The notes: generated by a model from the sequence alone, not told the origin. DNA of 39,951 nt from Desulfovibrionaceae bacterium (GCA_009778355.1 WRJY01000336.1:1-39951); one strand, 5' to 3'. Counted from the first letter of the stretch, positions 26,272 to 34,616 are shown. Made by a program: numbers and translations.

Positions 26272-27333
26272 ATGTCCATGATTCCCGCCACCATCCTCAC
26301 CGGCTTTCTCGGCTCGGGCAAGACCACGCTGCTCAAGCGCGTATTGACCGAGGCGCATGGTCAGAAGATCGCCGTGATCGAAAACGAGTTCGGCCAGGAG
26401 AACATCGACAACGAGATTCTGGTCGCCGACGCCCAGGAGCAGATCATCCAGATGAACAACGGCTGCATCTGCTGCACCATCCGCGAAGACTTGCGCGCCA
26501 CGCTGTCCGATCTGGCGGCCAGGCGGCGCAAGGGCGAACTGGATTTCGAGCGCGTGGTCATCGAAACCACCGGCCTGGCCGACCCCGGCCCGGTGGCGCA
26601 AACATTCTTCATGGACGACGAGATCGCCGAGAGCTACCTGCTGGACGCCATCGTCACGCTGGTGGACGCCAAGCACGCCGCCGGGCAACTCGACGACCGC
26701 GTCGAGGCGCAGCGCCAGGTGGGTTTCGCGGACCAGATTTTCATCAGCAAGGCCGACCTGGTGTCGAGCCAGGAATTGTCGGCGTTGCAGCATCGCCTCA
26801 AGCACATGAACCCGCGCGCGCCGCAACGGATGGCGCACTTCGGCGAGGCGCCGATCTCGGAGGTGTTTGACTTGCGGGGCTTCAACCTGAACGCCAAGCT
26901 GGACATCGACCCTGATTTTCTGGCCGGTGATGACCACGATCACGACCATCACCACGAGCATGGCGAGCACTGCGATCATTGTCATTGCGGTCACTCATCG
27001 CATGAACACGCGCACGGCCGCCACCATCATCACGATGACGACGTCCAGAGCTTCGTGTTCCGCGCCGAGCGGGCGTTCGATCCGGCCAAGCTGGAGGACT
27101 TTCTGGGCACCGCGGTCAACATCTACGGCCCGCGCATGTTGCGTTACAAGGGCGTACTGTGGATGAAGGGCACCGAGCGCAAGGTCATCTTCCAGGGCGT
27201 GCATCAACTCATGGGCAGCGACCTCGGGCCGGCCTGGAAGGCGGGCGAGCCGCGCGTCAGCAAGATGGTGTTCATCGGCATCGATCTGCCGCGCGACATC
27301 CTGACCCAGGGGCTGGAGCAGTCGCTGGTTTGA
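26272..27333 (+). CDS. COG0523/CobW-family GTPase (metal chaperone-like)
   Basis: 353 aa. Walker A GFLGSGKT (residues 11-18), the metal-binding CxCC motif (C65, C67, C68 in GCICC), ETTGLADPGP and a SKAD base-recognition motif place it in G3E/COG0523. A His/Asp-rich loop (about 223-260, with runs such as DHDHDHHHEHGEH) suggests zinc or another divalent metal as cargo. The CobW C-terminal domain follows. Members insert or traffic Zn, Co or Fe; which metal is unknown here. The next gene is dksA, a frequent neighbour of zinc-related COG0523 proteins. ATG at 26272 starts six residues before the P-loop strand. Confidence 0.9.
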   Translation: MSMIPATILTGFLGSGKTTLLKRVLTEAHGQKIAVIENEFGQENIDNEILVADAQEQIIQMNNGCICCTIREDLRATLSDLAARRRKGELDFERVVIETTGLADPGPVAQTFFMDDEIAESYLLDAIVTLVDAKHAAGQLDDRVEAQRQVGFADQIFISKADLVSSQELSALQHRLKHMNPRAPQRMAHFGEAPISEVFDLRGFNLNAKLDIDPDFLAGDDHDHDHHHEHGEHCDHCHCGHSSHEHAHGRHHHHDDDVQSFVFRAERAFDPAKLEDFLGTAVNIYGPRMLRYKGVLWMKGTERKVIFQGVHQLMGSDLGPAWKAGEPRVSKMVFIGIDLPRDILTQGLEQSLV

Positions 27334-27351
27334 CCCGAACCCACCAGACGT

Positions 27352-27384
27352 TCACCCGGGGTGACCGCTTCCTCGTCACCGGGT
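27352..27384 (+). terminator. Candidate terminator hairpin after the CobW-like gene
   Basis: ACCCGGGGTGAC (27354-27365) can pair with GTCACCGGGT (27375-27384) across a 9-nt loop, with a two-base bulge. Only TTATT-like sequence follows, so termination is uncertain. It directly precedes the dksA promoter. Confidence 0.3.
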
Positions 27385-27386
27385 TA

Positions 27387-27415
27387 TTGGCACACTGTTG
27401 TCAGACCGATACAAT
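27387..27415 (+). promoter_or_regulatory. Sigma-70 promoter for dksA
   Basis: TTGGCA (27387-27392) and TACAAT (27410-27415) are separated by 17 bp, each matching consensus at five of six positions. It predicts a leader of about 160 nt before the dksA start. Confidence 0.65.
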
Positions 27416-27582
27416 CGCCGCCTTCGACCCGGTCGGCCACGCCATGATTCACTTGGCGGAATCACCCGATAAGGTCTATAAAGAGCCCTTTGTGCGAACG
27501 AGTGCCCCCCATTGCTTCGTTCGCTTGACATGCGGTCGAAGCCGGCGCAGCGATGCGCCAGCCTCGACAGGAGAAACCCGAA

Positions 27583-28464
27583 GTGAAATCCGCGGCTGCC
27601 AAGCATCCGGCCAAAGCCAAGCCCCCATCGGCCAAAACCACCGCCGCCAAGCCGGCGGTCAGCCACGCTGGCGTCAAGGCGTCGGGCAAAAGTGTGTTGA
27701 CCACGAAGGCGAAGACGCTCGCGTCCCCCAAGACACCAGCGGCCAAGGCGGCAGCAACCAAACAGCCCGCGCCCAAGGCGCCGGTAGCCAAGGGGGCGGC
27801 ATCCAAAGCGAAAGCGCCAATAGCCAAACCGGTTGCGCCCAAAGCGCCGGCGGCCAAGGGCGCTGCGTCCAAAGCGCCCGTGAAAGCGCCTGCCAAGACG
27901 CCGGCGTCGAAAAGCCACGCAGCCAAGCCCGCGGCTGTCTCCCGGCCAGCGGCGCCCAAATTGTTGCCCTTGCCAGTGGCGGCCTCCCGGCCCGTACCGG
28001 TGGCGGTCCGAAAAGACCCCAGACTGGCCAACAACTGGAAAATCAAACCCATCGAACAGTGGACCGATCCGGAAGTCATCGCCATGCCGGACGGCGAATA
28101 CATGAACGACAAGCAACTGGCGTTCTTCCGCCTGAAGCTGGTCGAGTTGAAGGACGGCATCCTGTCCAACGCCGGCCAGACCGCCGAAAACCTGCGCGAC
28201 GACACCGTGGTCGTGCCCGACCCCGCTGACCGCGCGACCATTGAAGAGGAACACGCGCTGGAGCTGCGCACGCGCGATCGCGAGCGCAAGCTGCTCAAGA
28301 AAATCGAGCAGTCCATCGCGCGCATCGACGCCGGTGACTACGGCTACTGCGACGAGACGGGCGAGCCCATCGGCGTGCCGCGTCTGCTGGCGCGCCCCAC
28401 CGCCACGCTTTCGCTCGAAGCCCAGCAGCGGCGCGAGATGAAGCAAAAAATGTTCGGCGACTGA
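27583..28464 (+). CDS. dksA: RNA polymerase-binding transcription factor DksA (Cys-poor, long N-terminal extension)
   Basis: 293 aa. The first ~130 residues are low complexity, rich in Lys, Ala and Pro (AAKAP-type repeats). The DksA core follows: the coiled coil with the acidic tip (RDDTVVVPDPADRAT) and the C-terminal zinc-finger region. Only one of the four zinc cysteines remains (YGYCDETGEPIG, then RLLARPTATLSLEAQ), so zinc is probably not bound. It modulates stringent-response transcription with ppGpp. GTG at 27583 is chosen because AGGAG (27569-27573) lies 9 bp upstream; an ATG at 27553 lacks a site. Confidence 0.9.
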   Translation: MKSAAAKHPAKAKPPSAKTTAAKPAVSHAGVKASGKSVLTTKAKTLASPKTPAAKAAATKQPAPKAPVAKGAASKAKAPIAKPVAPKAPAAKGAASKAPVKAPAKTPASKSHAAKPAAVSRPAAPKLLPLPVAASRPVPVAVRKDPRLANNWKIKPIEQWTDPEVIAMPDGEYMNDKQLAFFRLKLVELKDGILSNAGQTAENLRDDTVVVPDPADRATIEEEHALELRTRDRERKLLKKIEQSIARIDAGDYGYCDETGEPIGVPRLLARPTATLSLEAQQRREMKQKMFGD

Positions 28465-28490
28465 GGACGCGGGCCGCGGAGTCATTCGAC

Positions 28491-30299
28491 ATGGACAAGA
28501 ACCCGGATTCGAAGGACAGCGGCAACCGCCGTCTGCTATCGAAGATGGTTCAGTTCGTCAAGAGCCCGACCACCCACTGGTCCGATCTCAGCCAGCCGCC
28601 GCCCGATGCAGCGGACACCCAGTCCAGGCAAATCCTCAAGGAAATGATCGAGCGCAAGCGGCGCAATGACTTCGTGCGCAGCCGCGAGTTCGATATGCTG
28701 CGCAAGCTGCGCCGCAAGGAAATGCTCAAGGACGAGCACAAGCCTGCCGGCCCCAGCAGTCAGCATCCTTGTCCCATCAGCACATCGGCCAGTTCCCGCG
28801 GGCGCGCCCAGACGCTGAAGAAAATCGACGAGATCGAATCCCAAATAGCCAATGCCTGGTTCCGGCGCAAGGGCCATGCGGTAACCGCGTCAGTCAGGGA
28901 CGCTGGCGCTGCCACGCCCCAAGCCGCGCCCGCCAAGGCGGCGGCTCCGGCGCCGCAAGAGCGGGCCGCGCCGCCGCCTGCTGCCGCCGCTACGCCGCTC
29001 CAGCCGGTCGCCGTGCATGCATTCGTGCCCACGATGCCAATGAACTACGCCGCGTTCGAGGCAGAACAGGCGCGCAAAGCCCAGGAGCGGAATGCGGCGC
29101 AAGGAGCCATTGAAGGAGTCGCCCCCCTGCCGCCCCATTCCGGCATGGCCGGCGAGTTGGCGGACTTCCAGATCGAGATCGCCGCCGCTGCCAAGCTGGA
29201 CCCCGCTACCGAAGAGGCCGCAATCCGCTTTGCCAATGGCGACATCGCCGGGGCCGAAGCCGGCCTGCGGGACCTGGTGGCCGATGACGGCGGGCGCGAG
29301 GACGACATTTACACGTGGCTGACCTTGTTCGATCTTTACCGCGCCACGGGCGAGCCGGACAAGTTCGACGATCTGGCGCTGCATTTCGCGGCGCGGTTTG
29401 GCCGCTCCGCGCCGCAGTGGGGCGTGGATGCCGCGGCGAGCAGCCGCCCGGCGCCGGTGGCCGCGCCAGCCGCGGTCAGCACCGCGCGCTTTCACTGGAG
29501 CAGCCCGCCCGCGCTCGGCGCGCCATCGATGGTCACGCTCAACGCCGCGCTGGCGCGCAGCGCCCCGCCATGGCGCGTCGATTGGCGCCGCTTGAAAACC
29601 ATCGACTTCGCGGCCTTGCCGGCGTTGCACGACACCCTGCAACGCTGGGCCAGGCAGCCGGTACAGATTCAGTTCACGGGAGCCGAGAGCCTGCTGCAAG
29701 TGCTGGCCGAGAACTCGCCCCCTGACGACCGCCAAACCGACCCGCTCTGGTGGCAAACGCGCCTGGCGCTGCTTCGGGTGCAAGGCGAAATGGACGAGTT
29801 CGAACTGGTGGCGCTCAACTACTGCGTGACCTACGAAGTTTCCCCGCCTGCCTGGGAAGACCCGAAAAACAGCTATCGCTCGATGAACGAGAAGGGCGAT
29901 GCGGACACCCCCGCCGAATCGCAGCGCCAGGCAGCGTTGGCATGGCCTTCGACAAAGTCCGGGGCAACCGACTTCGGAATCACCGACTTCCCTGGCACGT
30001 GGCCCATTGCGCCGGACGACAGCGTGGTGCGCCCCGAACTGGCGGGAGAATTGCTCGAATCGGCGGACAACGCACTCGGTCAGGTGCCCCTGACCAGCGC
30101 CACCCGGCTGGTCGAATTCAACTGCCGCAACCTGCTGCGGGTGGACTTCGGCGCCGCTGGCGACCTGCTCAACTGGGCGATAGCCCAGAAAAGCGCGGGT
30201 CTGCAAGTCCGCTTCAAGCAGGTCAACCGCCTGGTGGCGGCCTTTTTCGGCGTGATTGGCATCACCGACGCCGCCGGCGTCGTCCTCCGCACCGATTGA
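28491..30299 (+). CDS. Large hypothetical protein with C-terminal STAS-like domain
   Basis: 602 aa, no signal peptide or membrane helix. The N-terminal ~85 residues are highly charged (EMIERKRRNDFVRSREFDML). A Pro/Ala-rich linker (about 135-175) follows, then a helical repeat-like block around 245-300 (ANGDIAGAEAGLRDLV, TWLTLFDLYRATGE) resembling TPR or FimV C-terminal repeats. Two STAS-like segments are suggested, the clearer one at the C-terminus (LVEFNCRNLLRVDFGAAGDLL to VIGITDAAGVV). It may be a scaffold or regulator. It lies between dksA and hslV, 26 bp after dksA. I do not recognise a named family. Confidence 0.75.
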   Translation: MDKNPDSKDSGNRRLLSKMVQFVKSPTTHWSDLSQPPPDAADTQSRQILKEMIERKRRNDFVRSREFDMLRKLRRKEMLKDEHKPAGPSSQHPCPISTSASSRGRAQTLKKIDEIESQIANAWFRRKGHAVTASVRDAGAATPQAAPAKAAAPAPQERAAPPPAAAATPLQPVAVHAFVPTMPMNYAAFEAEQARKAQERNAAQGAIEGVAPLPPHSGMAGELADFQIEIAAAAKLDPATEEAAIRFANGDIAGAEAGLRDLVADDGGREDDIYTWLTLFDLYRATGEPDKFDDLALHFAARFGRSAPQWGVDAAASSRPAPVAAPAAVSTARFHWSSPPALGAPSMVTLNAALARSAPPWRVDWRRLKTIDFAALPALHDTLQRWARQPVQIQFTGAESLLQVLAENSPPDDRQTDPLWWQTRLALLRVQGEMDEFELVALNYCVTYEVSPPAWEDPKNSYRSMNEKGDADTPAESQRQAALAWPSTKSGATDFGITDFPGTWPIAPDDSVVRPELAGELLESADNALGQVPLTSATRLVEFNCRNLLRVDFGAAGDLLNWAIAQKSAGLQVRFKQVNRLVAAFFGVIGITDAAGVVLRTD

Positions 30300-30362
30300 G
30301 CTTGCCCTTGCACGTATCGCCAGCGCCCTTGATTTGCGCCCCCGCGCCCCCACTTTGACGCG

Positions 30363-30935
30363 ATGCAAGCATTTCACGGCACCACCATCATCAGCGTGCG
30401 CCGGCAAACCCCAGAAGGCTGGCAGGTGGCCATCGGGGGCGACGGCCAGGTCACGCTGGGTAACATCGTCGTCAAAGGATCGGCGCGCAAGGTGCGCAAG
30501 CTCTACCACGGCAGGGTGCTGGCGGGTTTTGCCGGCGCCACGGCGGATGCCTTCACGCTGTTCGAGCGTTTCGAGGCCAAGCTGGAAAAGCACCAGGGCC
30601 ACCTGACCCGCGCCGCCATCGAGCTGACCAAGGACTGGCGCACCGACCGCGTGCTGCGCCGCCTGGAGGCCATGCTGGCTGTGGCCGACAAGAGCGCTTC
30701 GCTCATCATCACCGGCAACGGCGACGTACTGGAGCCTGAGCACGGGCTGGTGGCCATCGGTTCCGGCGGCGCCTATGCGCAGGCGGCGGCCAAGGCGCTG
30801 CTCGATCACACCGAATTGCCCGCCGAACAAATCGTCAAGAAGGCGCTGGAAATCGCTGGCGAGCTGTGCATCTACACCAACATGCAGCACACCGTCGAAA
30901 CGCTTGGTGATGCGGGTTCCGCGTCGGGCGTTTAG
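30363..30935 (+). CDS. hslV: ATP-dependent protease subunit HslV
   Basis: 190 aa, N-terminal threonine protease of the proteasome-like HslUV complex. MQAFHGTTIISVRR shows the conserved catalytic threonine T7 after propeptide removal; GGDGQVTLG and AIGSGGAYAQAAAKAL are typical. HslV degrades proteins unfolded by HslU. The C-terminus (LGDAGSASGV) runs into a heptanucleotide-repeat tract that supplies the stop codon, so the last residues look non-ancestral. Confidence 0.95.
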   Translation: MQAFHGTTIISVRRQTPEGWQVAIGGDGQVTLGNIVVKGSARKVRKLYHGRVLAGFAGATADAFTLFERFEAKLEKHQGHLTRAAIELTKDWRTDRVLRRLEAMLAVADKSASLIITGNGDVLEPEHGLVAIGSGGAYAQAAAKALLDHTELPAEQIVKKALEIAGELCIYTNMQHTVETLGDAGSASGV

Positions 30936-30985
30936 CGTTTAGCGTCCCACGCTCAACGCCCAACGCCCACGCTCAACGCTCAACG
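30929..30985. repeat. Degenerate heptanucleotide repeat tract between hslV and hslU
   Basis: GCGTTTAGCGTTTAGCGT (30929-30946) is followed by ACGCTCA, ACGCCCA, ACGCCC, ACGCTCA, ACGCTCA units to about 30985. The units belong to the same GTTxAGC / GCTxAAC family as those in feoB. The two halves are imperfect reverse complements and could form a stem. The hslV stop TAG lies in the first unit series. Confidence 0.85.
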
Positions 30986-30993
30986 AACGCCCC

Positions 30994-32328
30994 ATGTCCT
31001 CCATGACGCCGCAGGAGATCGTCTCCGAACTCGACCGCCACATCGTCGGCCAGCAGGACGCCAAGCGCGCCGTGGCCATCGCGCTGCGCAACCGCTGGCG
31101 CCGCCAGCAGGTCGATGAAAAGCTGCGCGCCGAAATCACGCCCAAGAACATTCTGATGATCGGCCCCACCGGCGTTGGCAAGACCGAAATCGCGCGCCGG
31201 CTGGCGCGGCTGGCCGACGCGCCCTTCATCAAGGTCGAGGCCACCAAGTTCACCGAGGTCGGCTATGTCGGCAAGGATGTCGATTCCATCATCCGCGACC
31301 TGGCCGAAATGGCCGTCAAGCAAGAGCGCGAGCGCGCCATGCGCCAGCACCGTACCCGCGCCGAGGACCTGGCCGAGGAACGCATTCTCGACGTGCTGAT
31401 TCCGCCCGCCCGCAATGCCGACGGCAGCAGCGCGCCGCCCGCCGACGGCGCCGCGCGCCAGACCTTCCGCAAGAAACTGCGCGAGGGCCAGTTGAACGAC
31501 AAGGAGGTGGAGATCGAACTCGCCCAGCCCGCGCCCGCCCTCGAAATCATGGGACCGCCCGGCATGGAGGACATGACCGAACAGATCAAGGGCATGCTCG
31601 GCAACCTGGGCGCTGGCCGGCGCAGGCAGCGGCGCGTGAAGATCGGCGAGGCGATGAAACTGCTGATCGACGAAGAAGCGGGCAAGCTGGTCAACGAGGA
31701 CGACATCCGCACGCAGGCCGTGCACAACCTGGAGCAGAACGGCATCGTCTTCATCGACGAAATCGACAAGGTGGCCTCGCGCAGCCTGGAAGGCGGCGGC
31801 AGCGCCGAGGTGTCGCGCCAAGGCGTGCAGCGCGATTTGCTGCCGCTGGTCGAAGGCACCACGGTCAGCACCAAGTACGGCATGGTGCGCACCGACCACA
31901 TTCTGTTCATAGCCTCCGGCGCCTTTCATCTGGCCAAGCCCAGCGACCTGATCCCCGAGCTGCAAGGGCGCCTGCCGATCCGCGTCGAACTGGCATCGCT
32001 GTCGGTGCGCGACTTCGAGGCCATCCTGACGCAAACCGACGCTTCGCTGGTGCGCCAGTACCAGGCGCTGCTGGCCACTGAGGGCGTGACGCTGGACTTC
32101 AAGCCCGACGGCATCTCGCGGCTGGCCGAGATTGCGTTCGCCGTCAACGAATCGACCGAGAACATCGGCGCGCGCCGCCTGTCCACGGTCATGGAGCGCC
32201 TGCTGGAAGAGGTCAGCTTCGAGGCCACGCGGCTCCAGGGTCAGAGCGTGACCATCGACGCCGCCTGCGTGGACGCGCGCCTGTCCGCGCTCAGCCGCAA
32301 CGAAGACCTGTCGCGCTTCATTCTCTGA
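30994..32328 (+). CDS. hslU: ATP-dependent protease ATPase subunit HslU
   Basis: 444 aa AAA+ unfoldase. The N-terminal IVGQ region leads to Walker A GPTGVGKT (residues 57-64), pore loop GYVGKDV, an inserted I domain (about 110-240), Walker B IVFIDEIDKV, and a C-terminal SRFIL tail that docks into HslV. Length is normal. It lies 58 bp after hslV, separated by the repeat tract. Confidence 0.97.
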   Translation: MSSMTPQEIVSELDRHIVGQQDAKRAVAIALRNRWRRQQVDEKLRAEITPKNILMIGPTGVGKTEIARRLARLADAPFIKVEATKFTEVGYVGKDVDSIIRDLAEMAVKQERERAMRQHRTRAEDLAEERILDVLIPPARNADGSSAPPADGAARQTFRKKLREGQLNDKEVEIELAQPAPALEIMGPPGMEDMTEQIKGMLGNLGAGRRRQRRVKIGEAMKLLIDEEAGKLVNEDDIRTQAVHNLEQNGIVFIDEIDKVASRSLEGGGSAEVSRQGVQRDLLPLVEGTTVSTKYGMVRTDHILFIASGAFHLAKPSDLIPELQGRLPIRVELASLSVRDFEAILTQTDASLVRQYQALLATEGVTLDFKPDGISRLAEIAFAVNESTENIGARRLSTVMERLLEEVSFEATRLQGQSVTIDAACVDARLSALSRNEDLSRFIL

Positions 32329-32406
32329 CCCGCGCCGGAAAACTGGAAGCGTCGGACGACTGGCACGGAAACCCCACGCAATGGCCTTTGGCTTTCCAGG
32401 CCACTG

Positions 32407-33405
32407 CTACCACAGGGCAAGTTCGGCTTGCTTTCGGTACTGGTCGATGTTTATGCAGTCCCCCGAGGTGATCTTGTCGTAGATCGCCTTTAATTGTTCC
32501 AACGGCGGGTCCTTGTCGAGGAAGCGAAATGCGGATGCAGCCACGTATTCGGGCAATGCCTCGAACGCAAGCCACTGGCGCCCTTCTGCTTCGGCGACCT
32601 GTCCCGTAGTGTTCGATCCTGCGAAGATATCCACCACCAAGTCCCCAGGCTCTGTCAGCATCTTGATGAAGAACTCGGGCAGCTTTGCCGGAAAGCGCGC
32701 CGGATGACCATTGATGCCCATGGCCTTGCAGCCCGCGAGGTAGTGGCTGTTCGACTCTGAGTTGGGCAACTGAATCAAGTTCGGCGGAATCGCTCCACCG
32801 TTATCCTTGGCAAAGCCCTTCCCGATGTCGTGCCCAGAGGGGCGAACCTTGGGCGTGTAAAACTTGCCTGGGTCTTCAATCAGCTTCTTCATTCGGTCGC
32901 TGTACGGCGCAAGCACTTTCGTGATGTCCGACTTGGGCCACTCGGTCTTGCTGAACCACCACACGGTGTTGATGGAGTCTTTCGCCCGAAGCTTGCGCTT
33001 GTTTACCCACTCGATTGGGCTGGGCAACTTCGAGGGGTTGAACCAATAGAAGTCCTCCGCGAGGAAAAAACCAAGTTCATCGACCATGCGGATCAGAACG
33101 CGAAAGTTGTACAGGCTCCGGGCCGGAACCCCTTTCATGTAGGCTCCGCCGAAGTCAACGACAAAGCTGCCGTCGTCGCGTAGCTTGCGATGGACGATGC
33201 GCCCGAACTCCAGGAACCAGTCGATGTATTCGTGTTGATCCAGGTTGCCGTACTCTTTCTGTCGTTGAAGCGCGAAGGGCGGGCTGGTCACAACGAGATT
33301 CACGTTTTCGTCCGGCAATTCCTCCAGCAACTTGCGCGAGTCGCCCACGAAGGCCGCACCGTTGGGGGTGTAGTAGGCGGGGGCGGTTTTCGTTCTCATC
33401 AGCAT
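32407..33405 (-). CDS. PvuII-type DNA (cytosine-N4) methyltransferase
   Basis: 332 aa. Motif IV TSPPF (S41-F44) near the N-terminus and SAM motif I DIFAGSNTTGQVAEAEGR near residue 260 define a beta-class amino-methyltransferase; SPPF is typical of N4-cytosine enzymes. The divergent endonuclease is a clear PvuII relative, so this is predicted to methylate CAGCTG. The length is close to M.PvuII. It is divergent from the controller and endonuclease genes, as in PvuII-type systems. An ATG at 33397-33399 is an alternative start. Confidence 0.9.
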   Translation of the reverse strand: MLMRTKTAPAYYTPNGAAFVGDSRKLLEELPDENVNLVVTSPPFALQRQKEYGNLDQHEYIDWFLEFGRIVHRKLRDDGSFVVDFGGAYMKGVPARSLYNFRVLIRMVDELGFFLAEDFYWFNPSKLPSPIEWVNKRKLRAKDSINTVWWFSKTEWPKSDITKVLAPYSDRMKKLIEDPGKFYTPKVRPSGHDIGKGFAKDNGGAIPPNLIQLPNSESNSHYLAGCKAMGINGHPARFPAKLPEFFIKMLTEPGDLVVDIFAGSNTTGQVAEAEGRQWLAFEALPEYVAASAFRFLDKDPPLEQLKAIYDKITSGDCINIDQYRKQAELALW

Positions 33406-33413
33406 CGGATGCT

Positions 33414-33438
33414 ACTCAAAGTCTGTAGATTCATAGTC
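33414..33438. promoter_or_regulatory. Putative C-box between the methyltransferase and controller genes
   Basis: Two pseudo-palindromes, ACTCAAAGTC (33414-33423) and GATTCATAGTC (33428-33438), are separated by TGTA. The ACT/AGT arms and short GT-rich centre match the operator type bound by C proteins of PvuII-like systems. It lies in the 38-bp space between the divergent starts, where it could control both M and C-R. Confidence 0.65.
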
Positions 33439-33443
33439 GTCAC

Positions 33444-33701
33444 ATGGGCATTATCCTGTTTGTGAACAGGAAGATAAAGCCCTCACATACAAGGAGAGTC
33501 TTCGCCTTCAATCTGAGGGCTACGCGTGAACGACTCGGATTGTCTCAGGAGGCGCTGGCCGATGCTGCGGGCCTCCATCGAACTTACGTCGGCTCGGTGG
33601 AACGAGGCGAGCGGAACATCTCCATCGACAACATCGAAAGACTGGCGACGGCGCTCGAGATCGATCCTGCGTCTTTATTGGCGGGAGGCTCGAAGAAGTG
33701 A
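33444..33701 (+). CDS. Restriction-modification controller (C) protein, XRE-type
   Basis: 85 aa, one helix-turn-helix domain (LSQEALADAAGLHRTYVGSVERGERNISIDNIERLATAL). In PvuII-like systems the C protein binds the C-box to delay endonuclease expression until DNA is methylated. Start uncertain: ATG at 33444 directly adjoins the C-box; a GTG at 33462 would start near a transcript made from a CATTAT -10 at 33449-33454, giving a leaderless mRNA as known in several C genes. It overlaps the endonuclease start by 4 bp. Confidence 0.88.
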   Translation: MGIILFVNRKIKPSHTRRVFAFNLRATRERLGLSQEALADAAGLHRTYVGSVERGERNISIDNIERLATALEIDPASLLAGGSKK

Positions 33702-34240
33702 TCTTCTTGCCGCACAGCGACTACAAGCGCCTGCTTCAAGTCTGGCCCGCCGTTCAAGAGTATCAGACCCTTGCCACCAAACACGGGATTGATGACGTGT
33801 TTCAAGACAACGGCGGAAAGCTTCTCCAGGTGCTCTTGCTTCTGGGCCTGAAGATCATCCCGGGCCGCGAGGGCAACGACGCCATTGACACTGAGGGGCG
33901 CGAGTATGAGTTGAAGTCAGTCAACATCGAACTGACGCACGGTTTTTCCACGCACCACCACATGAACCCGGCCATCATCGCCAAGTACCGGCAAGTGCCT
34001 TGGGTGTTCGCTGTCTATCGAGACATCGCGCTACAGACTGTCTACCTACTGGAGCCGGCTGACTTGGAGTTCTACTTCACCAAGTGGGAAGAGAAGTGGC
34101 ACGCGGACGGAAGGAAGGACATCAACAACCCAAAGATTCCCATCAAGTACGTGATGAAGTACGGCAAGCTGATACACGGCACTGCGCCGGGTCTTTCCAT
34201 CAAACGTAAGAAGGTCGTGACGAACAAGCGCAAGCCGTAG
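33698..34240 (+). CDS. PvuII-type type II restriction endonuclease
   Basis: 180 aa. It closely follows PvuII, as remembered: FQDNGGKLLQVLL, PGREGNDA, YELKS, GFSTHHHMNP and DINNPKIP. The catalytic D61, E71 and K73 correspond to PvuII D58, E68, K70, and the HHH block matches the base-recognition loop, so the target is predicted to be CAGCTG. The GTG start overlaps the C-protein stop (GTGA), coupling translation. A basic C-terminal tail of about 20 residues (IKRKKVVTNKRKP) extends beyond the PvuII length. Confidence 0.92.
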   Translation: MIFLPHSDYKRLLQVWPAVQEYQTLATKHGIDDVFQDNGGKLLQVLLLLGLKIIPGREGNDAIDTEGREYELKSVNIELTHGFSTHHHMNPAIIAKYRQVPWVFAVYRDIALQTVYLLEPADLEFYFTKWEEKWHADGRKDINNPKIPIKYVMKYGKLIHGTAPGLSIKRKKVVTNKRKP

Positions 34241-34294
34241 CTATGGCTATGGCTATGGCTATGGCTATGGCTATGGCTATGGCTATGGCTATGG
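34241..34294 (+). repeat. Hexanucleotide tandem repeat (CTATGG)9
   Basis: Nine perfect CTATGG units begin directly after the endonuclease stop codon TAG (34238-34240). The 6-bp unit would not change frames. It lies outside genes and marks the edge of the restriction-modification island. Confidence 0.97.
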
Positions 34295-34616
34295 CGAAGG
34301 GTTGCAACATCGCAACCGTTCCGGTCGGCAGGTGCAACACGGCGCGGCGATTCGTAGAAGGCATCTTCTGTCCTGTGCTTCCCAAGCTCCAGCGCAGGTG
34401 CGGTCATGGCTTCCCGTTGAGTGGTTGGATTCGCCGTGTCAGTGCGGCGGCACAGGCGCGGCAGCCGCCCAGGGTTAGCGATTTACTTTGACTGTGTTCG
34501 CTAAGTTGTTAATTACAAAGGTTTTTGTCCTTGGTATCTCGCCAAAGGCCCATCTAACACATTGATTTCATTGAAATAATTTACTGTTTCCCTGTTGCGC
34601 GGCGCTCAATTCCTGC
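34295..34616. other. Intergenic region between the restriction genes and the mra promoter
   Basis: No credible gene. A small hairpin, GGTTGC-6 nt-GCAACC, lies at 34300-34317 after the repeat. From about 34490 to 34590 the sequence becomes AT-rich, as expected near a promoter. The first 200 bp are GC-rich without recognisable coding similarity and could be the decayed end of the inserted island. Confidence 0.4.

Noticed and set aside
27525..27530. Perfect TTGACA as a dksA promoter
   Set aside because: No acceptable -10 lies at 16-18 bp, whereas a well-spaced promoter exists at 27387-27415.
34243..34491. Short frame beginning with repeated Met-Ala
   Set aside because: The residues come from the CTATGG repeat and the rest has no recognisable feature or ribosome binding site.
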